Assembly (NCBI GenBank): GCA_025055285.1
Contig: JANWXM010000001.1
Location: forward strand, 372,001 to 436,000
Direction: 5' to 3'
DNA from: Saprospiraceae bacterium
Lineage (GTDB): Bacteria > Bacteroidota > Bacteroidia > Chitinophagales > Saprospiraceae
DNA length: 64,000 nucleotides
Each line of letters starts with the position of its first letter. Position 1 is the first letter of the stretch. The position numbers and the translations under genes are program-made. Shown here in pieces: positions 7,672 to 16,348 of this stretch. The notes under the pieces were generated by a model. That model was not told the DNA's origin. It did no database searches and was given only the letters and a program-made list of their open reading frames with translations.

Positions 7672-7930
7672 GTACAAGGTGAGTTGACGGGGCGAAATTC
7701 CAGCTCCTTGTTCGCTTTACCTAAGGTCGAGCAAAGTTTTTGGTAAGGAGGCGATGAATTCCTCTAATCAGCGTTCTCGTAGTAGGGTGACTCATGTTTC
7801 AACAACCAGCCATTCTTTTTGCGAACTTTGTTCCAAAAGTAAGGCGCTGGATTTTGCACTATAATAGGATTGAAAACTCGCAGAGTAGCTCTATCTTCTG
7901 TCGGTTTTTAGCGAAAACACAGAATTTTTT

Positions 7931-8983
7931 ATGGAAAGAAAGCTGCTATGGCGCATCATTGAAAAGCGCTGGGAAGCACCTGAGGTCGCAACCCTTAAGT
8001 TGTCGCTCGTGGGAGATGAGCCAATGGTTACCTATGAGCCGGGACAGTATCTTCCGTTGATTCGGGAGTTTCACTACGGGCAGGAGCGCCGAGCCTACTC
8101 CTTTAGCAGTTGCATGGAAACTGACCCGCAGCCTACTCTTACGATAAAGCGCATTCCGAATGGCTGGTTCTCTACTTGGCTAGTCCAACGCGTGCGAGAG
8201 GGCGATTTGTTGATGTCAGCGGAGCCAGCAGGTCGTTTCTTATTGCCTTCACACAAGCCCAAACGTTTGTTGTACGTAGCTGCAGGCAGCGGGATTGTAC
8301 CTATCATGAGCCATATGAAGGCTATTTTTCACAGGCAAGCGTGGAATGACGTGCGGGTGCGCTTGCTTTATGCTAATCGAGATAGCGAGCATACCATTTT
8401 CAAACACCAAATAGATGCTTGGATGGCTGCCCAGCCGGAGCGTTTCCGGGTGACTTACTTTTTTAGTCGAGAGCGCAGCAACGCAACGCATGTTGAACAT
8501 GCCCATTTAAGTAGAGATCTTTTTGAACAATATCTTCTTGCCTTCGCAGGGAGTGAAAAGACCGATATACTTACTTATCTGTGTGCTCCTGTCCCACTAA
8601 TGCGCATGGTGCGCATGACGATGCGTACTTTGGGCTTTGCCGATAAGCAAATCATTCAGGAAACATTCACACCCGATCCTCGCTTACAGCGGCGGCAGGC
8701 CGATCCTTCTAGAATACACCGAATTATAGTGACTCTTCGCAATGGCCATCGGGTTGCGTTTGATGCTTATGCGGGCGAGACTATTCTGCGAGCAGCCCTA
8801 CGGCAGAGTATTTCCTTGCCTTACACTTGTAAAAGTGGCATTTGTCTTTCGTGTTTAGCCCGTTGTGTGCGCGGTGAAGTAGAGGTGCAATTCGTTGAGC
8901 AAACGAAACGGGAAGGGTCAGGCGCATGGATAAATACGTGCATTAGCTACGCGGTCAGCGATGAAGTTGAGTTAGTTCTTTAG
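7931..8983 (+). CDS. FAD/2Fe-2S flavodoxin-type reductase (PaaE/HCR-like)
   Basis: The 350-residue protein is a ferredoxin-NADP+ reductase module fused to a C-terminal plant-type 2Fe-2S ferredoxin. The FAD-binding motif is 'RRAYSFSS' (about residue 57), the pyridine-nucleotide loop is 'AAGSGIVPIMSHMKA', and the ferredoxin part (about 265-350) has 'CKSGICLSCLARC' plus a distal cysteine in 'INTCIS', completing the four ligands (Cx4Cx2C...C). Such proteins move electrons from NAD(P)H to oxygenases or other partners, as in PaaE of the phenylacetyl-CoA epoxidase. No oxygenase gene is nearby, so the partner is unknown. Confidence 0.88.
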   Translation: MERKLLWRIIEKRWEAPEVATLKLSLVGDEPMVTYEPGQYLPLIREFHYGQERRAYSFSSCMETDPQPTLTIKRIPNGWFSTWLVQRVREGDLLMSAEPAGRFLLPSHKPKRLLYVAAGSGIVPIMSHMKAIFHRQAWNDVRVRLLYANRDSEHTIFKHQIDAWMAAQPERFRVTYFFSRERSNATHVEHAHLSRDLFEQYLLAFAGSEKTDILTYLCAPVPLMRMVRMTMRTLGFADKQIIQETFTPDPRLQRRQADPSRIHRIIVTLRNGHRVAFDAYAGETILRAALRQSISLPYTCKSGICLSCLARCVRGEVEVQFVEQTKREGSGAWINTCISYAVSDEVELVL

Positions 8984-8992
8984 CAAAAAGCT

Positions 8993-10156
8993 CTATGTCT
9001 TTTGTGGACGGCTAGTCACTTCTATTACATGACGTATCCGATGTGCCTTATTCACAACCTCTTCTATCGTAGGGGCGGTAATCGTAATGTGCCCCATCTT
9101 GCGGAATGGTGCTGTCCTTTGCTTTCCATAAAGGTGCAGGTATACTCCTGGCTCTGCGAGCAATTGTTCTATTCCCGTGTAATGGGGAGGGCCGTTGTGG
9201 TCGGGCGCTCCTAGGATGTTGAGCATGCCTGCGGGCGTTCGCAAGGAGGTGTCGCCTAGAGGAAGACCGCAAATAGCGCGTAAATGTTGTTGAAATTGAC
9301 TTGTAACTGCGGCCTCGATAGTATGATGACCGCTATTGTGAGGACGAGGAGCTACTTCATTGACGAGGATGCGCCTGTCTTGAGTCAAGAACATTTCTAC
9401 GGCCAGCAAGCCGCATAGATCGAAGGCTCGAATTACGCGCTCTGCGATCGCCTCGGCCTCAGCTGCTTCAATCGGTGAAATGCGCGCAGGGCAGAGCAAC
9501 ATTTCTACCAAGTTGGCCTCTGCGTGAAAGTCCATCTCTACGGGAGGAAAAACCACCACCTCATCAAAAGTATTTCGGGCGGCAATGACGGCTAACTCGG
9601 CACGTACGGATACAAACTCTTCCGCCAAACATGGGCCGCGCAAAAGTTTAGTATCTAGGTCCTCTGGCGTCCGCAAAATAGCTACACCTCGCCCATCATA
9701 GCCTGCTACTCGCGTCTTCTGGACCAAAGGCAAACGCCAACGCGCCGAGTGAACTGCCTCAAGCAAAGATTGTTCACTCTCAAACAACTCAAACGCAGGC
9801 GTTGGAATGCCATTTTCGGCGTAAAAAATTTTTTGTTTCCCTTTGTCCTGAATAATTTCCACTGCCTTAGCGCTGGGGTGAACGACCTTACCGCTCTGCT
9901 CTAGGGCATATAATGCTTGTACGTTCACCTGCTCAATTTCTATCGTAATCAAATCAACTTGTTGGCCAAAAGATAGCACCGTCTCGTAATCTCTGAAATC
10001 ACCTACCACAAATCGGTGACATAGATGTGAGGCCGGAGCTTCAGGCGTAGGATCTAACACCGCAATGTGCAGATGCCAATCTGCTGCGGCCTGGCAGAGC
10101 ATCTTGCCCAACTGGCCTCCACCCAGAATGCCTATTCTCTGATCTAGCTTGAACAT
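8993..10156 (-). CDS. purK: N5-carboxyaminoimidazole ribonucleotide synthase
   Basis: PurK is an ATP-grasp enzyme that converts AIR, ATP and bicarbonate to N5-CAIR in purine synthesis. The N-terminal 'RIGILGGGQLGKMLCQAA', the ATP-grasp segments 'VQKTRVAGYDGRGVAIL' and 'EVAPRPHNSGHHTIEA', and the C-terminal 'YGKQRTAPFRKMGHIT' are all family hallmarks. I start at the ATG at 10156 (388 aa), because the extra 23 residues from the upstream frame are basic and not family-like. The gene ends 9 bp from the convergent reductase gene. purE is not in the window; purC is at 45985. Confidence 0.95.
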   Translation of the reverse strand: MFKLDQRIGILGGGQLGKMLCQAAADWHLHIAVLDPTPEAPASHLCHRFVVGDFRDYETVLSFGQQVDLITIEIEQVNVQALYALEQSGKVVHPSAKAVEIIQDKGKQKIFYAENGIPTPAFELFESEQSLLEAVHSARWRLPLVQKTRVAGYDGRGVAILRTPEDLDTKLLRGPCLAEEFVSVRAELAVIAARNTFDEVVVFPPVEMDFHAEANLVEMLLCPARISPIEAAEAEAIAERVIRAFDLCGLLAVEMFLTQDRRILVNEVAPRPHNSGHHTIEAAVTSQFQQHLRAICGLPLGDTSLRTPAGMLNILGAPDHNGPPHYTGIEQLLAEPGVYLHLYGKQRTAPFRKMGHITITAPTIEEVVNKAHRIRHVIEVTSRPQKT

Positions 10157-10253
10157 TGAGCGCAGAAGTCTCGGTATTCGTTTGTAAATAACGCCGCGTC
10201 TAGTCCCTTTCTCTTCTTTCGTCATTTCTCCCGCCAGGCACGGGAAATGCTAG

Positions 10254-11948
10254 TTAGTTGTGCTGCTTTTTGGCTTCCTTAGCCCAAGTATCTTTGAGCG
10301 TAACGGTGCGATTAAAGACTGGTTTTTCGGGGGTACTGTCAGGGTCGGTGCAGAAATAGCCCAGACGCATAAACTGGAAGTGCTCGCCTGGTTTAGTATT
10401 CAACAAAGCTGGTTCGACAAGCGCTTGTGGAATGATCTCCAAAGAGTTAGGATTGATTGCCTTTTTAAAATCTTCTTCGCTTGCAGGGTCTTCTACTTGA
10501 AAAAGGCGGTCGTACAAGCGCACCTCTGCGATCCGCGCATGAGAGGCAGATAACCAGTGAATGGTTCCCTTGACCTTCAGACCGCTAGTATCAGAGCCCG
10601 AGCGGCTTTCTGGGATATAGCGACACAACACGGCCGTTATCTTACCTTGAGCATCTCTCTCCACACCGGTGCACACGACAATGTAGGCAGACTTCAGGCG
10701 TACCATGCCGCCTGGATATAGGCGAAAATACTTAGGCGGAGGGTTTTCCATAAAGTCTTCTTGTTCAATGTAAAGCTCGCGGCTAAAGGGCACCGTGCGG
10801 TAGCCAGCGCTCGGGTCTTCAGGATTGTTTTCGGTTTCTAGCCACTCTACTCGGTCTTCAGGATAATTGGTGAGAATGAGTTTGAGCGGACGCAGTACAG
10901 CAAAGCGTCGCAAGGCTCGCTTGTTGAGGTCTTCTCGGATGCAGAACTCAAGAAGACTGACGTCAATGATGTTTTCTCGCTTAGCGACACCTACGCGGTG
11001 AGCAAATTCGCGAATGCTTTCGGGCGTGTAGCCGCGTCGGCGCAAGCCGCTAAGAGTGGGCATGCGTGGGTCGTCCCAACCCTTTACATATCCTTCCTGC
11101 ACCAGCTGAAGCAACTTACGCTTGCTCATGACCGTGTAGGTAAGATTGAGGCGGGCGAATTCATATTGTTTTGATGGGAAGATGCCCAATTGCTCAATGA
11201 ACCAGTCGTATAAGGGGCGGTGTGATGCGAATTCGAGCGTGCAAATGGAATGGGTAATGCGTTCGATACTGTCACATTGCCCATGTGCCCAATCGTACAT
11301 AGGGTAAATACACCACTTGTTGCCCGTGCGGTGATGGTAGGCATGTTTTATGCGGTACATGTATGGGTCGCGCAAGTGCATATTGGGCGAAGCCAAGTCG
11401 ATTTTGGCGCGCAACACACAATGACCGTCGGGGAATTCACCGTTTTTCATCCGCTCGAAGAGCGCCAAATTTTCTTCTGGGGAAGTATCGCGATATTTGT
11501 TCGGGGTACCTGGAACTGTCGGGCTACCTTTCTGGGCAGCAATTTCTTCAGGGGTAGAAAAGTCAACGTAAGCTAATCCTTTCTTGATGAGCACTTTGGC
11601 CCATTCATAAAGCTGGTCGAAATAGTCCGAAGCATACAGGATTTCGTCGGGTTCAAAGCCCAGCCAGCGTATGTCGGCTAGAATGCTATCCACATACTCC
11701 TGCTCTTCACTCGTTGGGTTAGTATCGTCATAACGAAGGTTGCACTTGCCTCCGTATTTTCGGGCTAGGCCAAAATTGAGGCAAATGCTTTTTGCATGGC
11801 CGATGTGTAAATAGCCGTTGGGTTCAGGCGGAAAGCGTGTGCGAATGGTGGTGTGCCGTCCGCTTCGCAGGTCTTCTTCGATAATTTCCTCTATAAAGTT
11901 CAGCGGTTCTTTTTCTGCTTCTCGAATGGGCTCGGTATTCGCCGCCAT
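10254..11948 (-). CDS. glnS: Glutaminyl-tRNA synthetase
   Basis: GlnRS charges tRNA-Gln with glutamine in the cytoplasm. The class I signatures are '[20 protein letters not shown]' (HIGH) and 'TVMSKRKL' (KMSKS equivalent); the C-terminal anticodon-binding beta barrels end near '[20 protein letters not shown]'. From the ATG at 11948 the protein has 564 residues, close to the usual 550-560; the longer frame would need a TTG at 11999. Presence of GlnRS means that tRNA-Gln need not be made by the GatCAB route. It lies 97 bp upstream of purK on the same strand. Confidence 0.96.
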   Translation of the reverse strand: MAANTEPIREAEKEPLNFIEEIIEEDLRSGRHTTIRTRFPPEPNGYLHIGHAKSICLNFGLARKYGGKCNLRYDDTNPTSEEQEYVDSILADIRWLGFEPDEILYASDYFDQLYEWAKVLIKKGLAYVDFSTPEEIAAQKGSPTVPGTPNKYRDTSPEENLALFERMKNGEFPDGHCVLRAKIDLASPNMHLRDPYMYRIKHAYHHRTGNKWCIYPMYDWAHGQCDSIERITHSICTLEFASHRPLYDWFIEQLGIFPSKQYEFARLNLTYTVMSKRKLLQLVQEGYVKGWDDPRMPTLSGLRRRGYTPESIREFAHRVGVAKRENIIDVSLLEFCIREDLNKRALRRFAVLRPLKLILTNYPEDRVEWLETENNPEDPSAGYRTVPFSRELYIEQEDFMENPPPKYFRLYPGGMVRLKSAYIVVCTGVERDAQGKITAVLCRYIPESRSGSDTSGLKVKGTIHWLSASHARIAEVRLYDRLFQVEDPASEEDFKKAINPNSLEIIPQALVEPALLNTKPGEHFQFMRLGYFCTDPDSTPEKPVFNRTVTLKDTWAKEAKKQHN

Positions 11949-12254
11949 GGTGTCATCGGATTTAGCTAGCAAAGGTAAAGCTCCTTCGATTAAGGCCAAC
12001 GATATGACATACTAATGTCACGTACGACTTTTTCAGGAAGTGCCTTTGTCGCGCACTTATCGTTTGTCTTTCTCCTTGATAGCCTCCTTGCTCATTCAAC
12101 TTTAGCTCACGCACTAGAACGCTATTCTTTGTTCGCTCGGAATAAACGTATCGAGCATCTTGCGGCTGCTACGTGAAGGTTTGAGATAAAATAGCAGCTC
12201 CTTATCCCTGCGAAGCTCGGCTCCATATGGGATTGCTGTTCGTCTAAGCCTTTG
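11949..12254. other. Intergenic region upstream of glnS
   Basis: About 300 bp separate the glnS start from the 3' end of the secreted-protein gene, both minus strand. I see no convincing reading frame, tRNA or strong terminator stem; it probably holds the glnS promoter, but no full TAnnTTTG box with a -33 element stood out. Confidence 0.3.
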
Positions 12255-13298
12255 TCATTCTACCGTAATTCTAATGCTCTGCTGTTTTTTTCGCTCCGCT
12301 ACGAGGTCTATTACATATTCTTTCTCACCATCATTAATAACGACGCGAGCAGTGTTGGGTTCTGCTTTGCCAAAATCTTCCGCATGAACGGTAATTAGAT
12401 GCTCGCGACCAGCAGGCAGTTCTATCTCAAATTCTTGAGGTTTGGATGTTAGATAGAGATTGCTAATGACCTTCTTGTCGTTCACGTAAATAGAAATAAT
12501 ATCGCCATCTTCTATCTGTTTGTCCCAAATTTTTAGTTTTAAGGTGCGCATTTTGACGCGAAGGGTTTCCTTGACCTCTACTTCGCGGCCGCCGATAGAG
12601 TAAACGGGTTTAGCCGTATCGGGAGTTGGAGTTGTCGGAGGTTGAGAGGAGGGTTTTGGACGGACAGTGTCGCGGGTGGGCTTGGGAGTAGGAGGAGGTT
12701 CATCGTCGCAAGGAAGTTTGGCCGTCCCACCGAATTGAATGCTAAAGCCTGGGCCACGGGTAGTTACGTTGCTAATGAGAAGGACGTATTTTTCTCCTTC
12801 GACGACGCGCAGCGGAGCAAGCCAGTTGTTATCTCTCGGGTCAGTGCAGCCGGCATCTTCACTTGTGTCGGTCTCGCCCTCTCGCAGGCCCGTAGCACCC
12901 ATACAGGGGCTGTCGGTTGCTTGACTGTCTCCCGCTGCCATACAGCGGACAATTTGTTTACCACTGCAGTTTCCGTTTGCTGGCAGACGATAGACTACAA
13001 AGTCAATATCGTCTTCTTTTCGGTGAGGTACGATGGTAAAAGTAAGGGTGCCTGCTTTAGCAATTTCAAAAGCAATCCAGATGGAATTTTCTTCTGCCTG
13101 ACCCATGCTTTCTCCATTCAGAAAGCAGGGTACGAAAGCAGCTTCCGTCACGTCCTTTCCCTCTCCGCTAAGATAGTCAATATGGTATACCTGCTTTTTG
13201 CAGATCTGCATCGCTGAAGAGCAATCAGCGTGTTGTTGAGCTATGCTCACGAGCGGGTTTCCAACTACGAGGAAAATGAGGAAGAGCGATTTTTGCAT
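12255..13298 (-). CDS. Secreted protein with PPC-like N-terminal domain, function unknown
   Basis: The 347-residue protein has a signal peptide ('MQKSLFLIFLVVGNPLVSIAQ', cut near residue 21). A cysteine-rich domain of the type found at the N-termini of many Bacteroidota surface proteins covers about 24-200 ('ADCSSAMQICKK', 'NSIWIAFEIAKAGTLTFTI', 'DDIDFVVYRL'), resembling a PPC domain. A proline/threonine linker covers about 205-245. The C-terminal beta-rich domain (about 250-347) with 'KLKIWDKQIEDGDIISIYVND' resembles repeats in other secreted proteins but has no name I can assign. There is no T9SS sorting domain, so it may stay in the periplasm or be carried another way. Confidence 0.6.
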   Translation of the reverse strand: MQKSLFLIFLVVGNPLVSIAQQHADCSSAMQICKKQVYHIDYLSGEGKDVTEAAFVPCFLNGESMGQAEENSIWIAFEIAKAGTLTFTIVPHRKEDDIDFVVYRLPANGNCSGKQIVRCMAAGDSQATDSPCMGATGLREGETDTSEDAGCTDPRDNNWLAPLRVVEGEKYVLLISNVTTRGPGFSIQFGGTAKLPCDDEPPPTPKPTRDTVRPKPSSQPPTTPTPDTAKPVYSIGGREVEVKETLRVKMRTLKLKIWDKQIEDGDIISIYVNDKKVISNLYLTSKPQEFEIELPAGREHLITVHAEDFGKAEPNTARVVINDGEKEYVIDLVAERKKQQSIRITVE

Positions 13299-13389
13299 TC
13301 GCGAAAAGTTTTTGTTTTAGTCCATTAAACGCAGGAAACGGTGAGAAACGTTTAAGAAACGGTAAAAATGGAACCCTCTAGAGATGCGA

Positions 13390-13968
13390 TTACTCTCTAA
13401 GAAACTCCAACTCATTAGAGCGATTGACGCGGGCAATAGTAGAAGGCTGGCGCGGCTCCTTGCTTTCTTGGCGATATTTGACTACGTAGTCTACTCCGCT
13501 AAGGATGTCGCTGCTGATTGCACCGAAAGTAGGCGGATAAGGCTCTCCCGCCTTACAAGCTGCCGCACTAACGATCGGGCGCTGAACGAGGCGAATCAAT
13601 TCTCGGCAAAACTCATCCAATACAATCCGAATAGCAGCAGAGCCATCTGCTGCACGCACGGCCTGAGGCAACCCTATCGGGTCTGGATATACCATGGTTA
13701 AAGGTCGCTGATGATAAGCCAACAACGTTTCTACCCTAGGGTTCATTCGACGTACATATTGCTTAAGCATGTCAAGGCTATCTACTAGAACGATATATCC
13801 TTGCCCAGCAGGTTGGGCACGTAGTGCAGAAAGGCGAGCAATAGCTTCTACGTTAAGGGCATCGCAGCCGATACCCCAGATGGTATCGGTAGGATAGCAG
13901 ATGAGCCCTCCTTTAAGGATGATCTGGGCGATGTGTGAAATGTCATCTCTTGGCAAAAACATACCCAA
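13390..13968 (-). CDS. Divergent YrdC/Sua5-family protein (TsaC-like) with altered active-site motifs
   Basis: The 192-residue protein has the YrdC fold of threonylcarbamoyl-AMP synthase, which makes the t6A precursor for tRNA from threonine, bicarbonate and ATP. 'GGLICYPTDTIWGIGCDA' and 'GSAAIRIVLDEFCREL' match well. Aligned by eye to E. coli TsaC, the KxR motif that binds phosphates is R50-A-Q52 ('ALRAQP'), and the SxxAN motif is 'SAAAC' (134-138). Both are normally near-invariant. It may be a YciO-like relative, or an inactive or re-purposed copy with a canonical TsaC elsewhere in the genome. It is divergent from the 14058 gene across a short spacer. Confidence 0.8.
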   Translation of the reverse strand: MGMFLPRDDISHIAQIILKGGLICYPTDTIWGIGCDALNVEAIARLSALRAQPAGQGYIVLVDSLDMLKQYVRRMNPRVETLLAYHQRPLTMVYPDPIGLPQAVRAADGSAAIRIVLDEFCRELIRLVQRPIVSAAACKAGEPYPPTFGAISSDILSGVDYVVKYRQESKEPRQPSTIARVNRSNELEFLRE

Positions 13969-14057
13969 CTCTTTATGTTTCTTTGTCGTTAGTAAGGGAA
14001 ATAAACTGAGGCAAAAGTCTACCTTTTATGCGACATACTCACAGTTGCTCATTAAAC

Positions 14058-16316
14058 ATGCTCAAAAACACCCTAGTTTTCAAGGTTTTCTCAATTGCTA
14101 TCCTACTGACGTTGGGTAGCAGCATACAGGCGCGTCACATTATTGGTGGCGAGGTCACCTATGAATACATAGGCACCAATGCTGCAGGGCAAAATATTTA
14201 CCGCTTTACTATGAAAATCTATCGCGATTGTTTAGGGGGCGGAGCTGGATACGACAATCCAGCGCAAATTGCCATATACCGAGGCAACATTAATAAAAGC
14301 GTTCTTTACGAGGCTTTTAGTGTTGCTTCGCCCTCTATTCGCTCCCTGACGCCAGTTCCGCCACCTTGCGTAACTCAACTTCCAGTAGTTTGCGTTGAAG
14401 AAGGTATTTATACCTTCACTCGGGCGTTGCCCGTAATTAATGAAAGTTACTTTATCGTATATCAACGCTGCTGCCGAAACCAGACTATTCGAAACATTGT
14501 TAACCCTGGTGATATTGGAGCTACCTACTATGTAGAATTAACCCCCGCAGCTCAGCAACTGCGCAACAACAGCCCTAAATTCAAAAATTTCCCACCCATT
14601 ATTATTTGTGCGAACGTCCCACTTGTATTCGATCATTCAGCTGAAGACGCGGAGGGAGATTTTCTCACCTACAGTTTGTGCCCTGCGCTGCAGGGAGGGG
14701 GGCCGCTTTTAATAAGTCCGGGCCTTACAAGTTGTAATGGTGCTGTGCCCACTCCTCCTTGTGGGCCGCCCTTTGATCAAACCCCTTATGTCGTCCCGAC
14801 GTACACGGCTGCAAACCCCATGGGCGGCGCACCTCCTCTGGCCATTCACCCGCAAAGCGGCATTCTGACTGGAACACCTACTACATTGGGCCAGTTTGTC
14901 GTCACGATTTGTCTACAAGAGTATCGAGGAGCTACCCTCTTGTCGGAAGTCCGACGTGAGTTTCAATTCAATGTCGCAGAATGCAGACCCACAGTATTAG
15001 CTAACATTCGCAGCGACAGCCTTATTGGCGCAAAGCGCTTTGTTATCAATGCGTGTGGAAACAACACGGTGACCTTCCAGAATTTGAGCATTCAGCGCAA
15101 CCAAATCACGGAGTGGGAATGGCGATTTAATTTAAAAACCTCTACTTTCATAGATAAGCAAAATTGGGACGCAACGGTAACCTTTCCGGATACGGGAACC
15201 TATTCAGGCCTACTTATTTTAAATCCAGGAAAACCATGTTCTGATACGGGTTACATTTTTGTCAACATCTTTCCTAAAATCAAAGCCGATTTTGAATTTG
15301 ACTACGATACCTGCATAGCAGGTCCTGTGGCCTTTACCGACCTTTCGCGAGGCGATGGTGGTATCTCTCGCTGGAATTGGAACTTTGGCGTGCCGGGGGG
15401 CTCCTCTACTCAACGCAATCCAAGCTTTCTCTATCCCGTGCCCGGTAACCACCCCGTAACCTTGCGAGTGACCGATCGGAATAATTGTTCCGATGCTATT
15501 ACGAAGATCGTCAACTGGTTTCCCGTCCCTCCTCTCATCATCATTGCTCCTGACCGCTTCATAGGGTGTGCTCCAGCAGAAATTTTCTTTAATAACCTCT
15601 CGAAGCCTGTAGACTCTACTTATCAGATCTTCTGGGACTTTGGCGATGGCAAAACTGCCCGCAATGTCATTAACCCTACTCATCGCTATGAAGAGCCAGG
15701 TCTTTATACCATCATCATTTCGATTACCTCGCCTATTGGCTGCTTCACCTCCGATACCTTTGTCAATTTCATTCGAACGGAACCTTCACCTAAAGCGGAT
15801 TTCACCTTTACACCTCAAGAGCTCAATAGCTTTGAGCGCACGGTCTACTTCACGGACCAATCGAGAGATGCTAATCGCTGGAATTGGCGCTTCGACCGCT
15901 TCGGCACAAGTACAGAACAAAACCCAACATTTACTTTTCCAGATACGGGATTGATGGCAGTACGACTTATCGTGACCCATCCGCGAGGATGTAAAGATTC
16001 AATTACCAAGTACATAGACGTAGTCCCTATTGTCCGATGGCACATGCCTAATGCCTTTACGCCTAATGGCGACGGGGATAACGAGGGCTTTCTTGGAAAA
16101 GGATACCTCGAGGGAGTCACGGATTTTCAGATGACTATTTGGAACCGATGGGGTGAAATGGTTTTTCAAACCAACGACCCGAATGAAGCTTGGAATGGTC
16201 GTAAGATGAACGTTGGCGCCATGTCGCCCGAAGGTGTTTACGTGTATCTTGTCACCTTCACTGAGCCGCGAGGACAGCGGCGAGAATTTAAGGGCTTCGC
16301 TACGCTGTTGCGATGA
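14058..16316 (+). CDS. T9SS-secreted PKD protein with gliding-type C-terminal domain (752 aa)
   Basis: The signal peptide 'MLKNTLVFKVFSIAILLTLG' ends before 'ARHIIGGEVTYEYIG', so I start at the ATG at 14058 rather than ten codons earlier. Residues about 30-320 form a cysteine-rich head with 'YQRCCRNQTIRNI', 'IHPQSGILTGTPTTLGQFVV' and 'REFQFNVAEC'. Three or more PKD-like units follow ('ISRWNWNFG', 'YQIFWDFGDGKTARN', 'ANRWNWRF'). The last ~90 residues are the gliding-motility-associated C-terminal domain ('MPNAFTPNGDGDNEGF ... VYLVTF'), a type B T9SS sorting signal. Likely an adhesin or matrix protein anchored at or released from the surface. It is convergent with a paralog whose 3' end is 32 bp away. 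Confidence 0.88.
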   Translation: MLKNTLVFKVFSIAILLTLGSSIQARHIIGGEVTYEYIGTNAAGQNIYRFTMKIYRDCLGGGAGYDNPAQIAIYRGNINKSVLYEAFSVASPSIRSLTPVPPPCVTQLPVVCVEEGIYTFTRALPVINESYFIVYQRCCRNQTIRNIVNPGDIGATYYVELTPAAQQLRNNSPKFKNFPPIIICANVPLVFDHSAEDAEGDFLTYSLCPALQGGGPLLISPGLTSCNGAVPTPPCGPPFDQTPYVVPTYTAANPMGGAPPLAIHPQSGILTGTPTTLGQFVVTICLQEYRGATLLSEVRREFQFNVAECRPTVLANIRSDSLIGAKRFVINACGNNTVTFQNLSIQRNQITEWEWRFNLKTSTFIDKQNWDATVTFPDTGTYSGLLILNPGKPCSDTGYIFVNIFPKIKADFEFDYDTCIAGPVAFTDLSRGDGGISRWNWNFGVPGGSSTQRNPSFLYPVPGNHPVTLRVTDRNNCSDAITKIVNWFPVPPLIIIAPDRFIGCAPAEIFFNNLSKPVDSTYQIFWDFGDGKTARNVINPTHRYEEPGLYTIIISITSPIGCFTSDTFVNFIRTEPSPKADFTFTPQELNSFERTVYFTDQSRDANRWNWRFDRFGTSTEQNPTFTFPDTGLMAVRLIVTHPRGCKDSITKYIDVVPIVRWHMPNAFTPNGDGDNEGFLGKGYLEGVTDFQMTIWNRWGEMVFQTNDPNEAWNGRKMNVGAMSPEGVYVYLVTFTEPRGQRREFKGFATLLR

Positions 16317-16348
16317 AATGCTCTTCAGCAAAAAGAACGCTGCCTTTA

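Noticed and set aside
12642-13217. 191-residue open frame on the plus strand opposite the secreted-protein gene
   Set aside because: It lies wholly antisense to a frame with a signal peptide and domain pattern, and its own residues have no family features.
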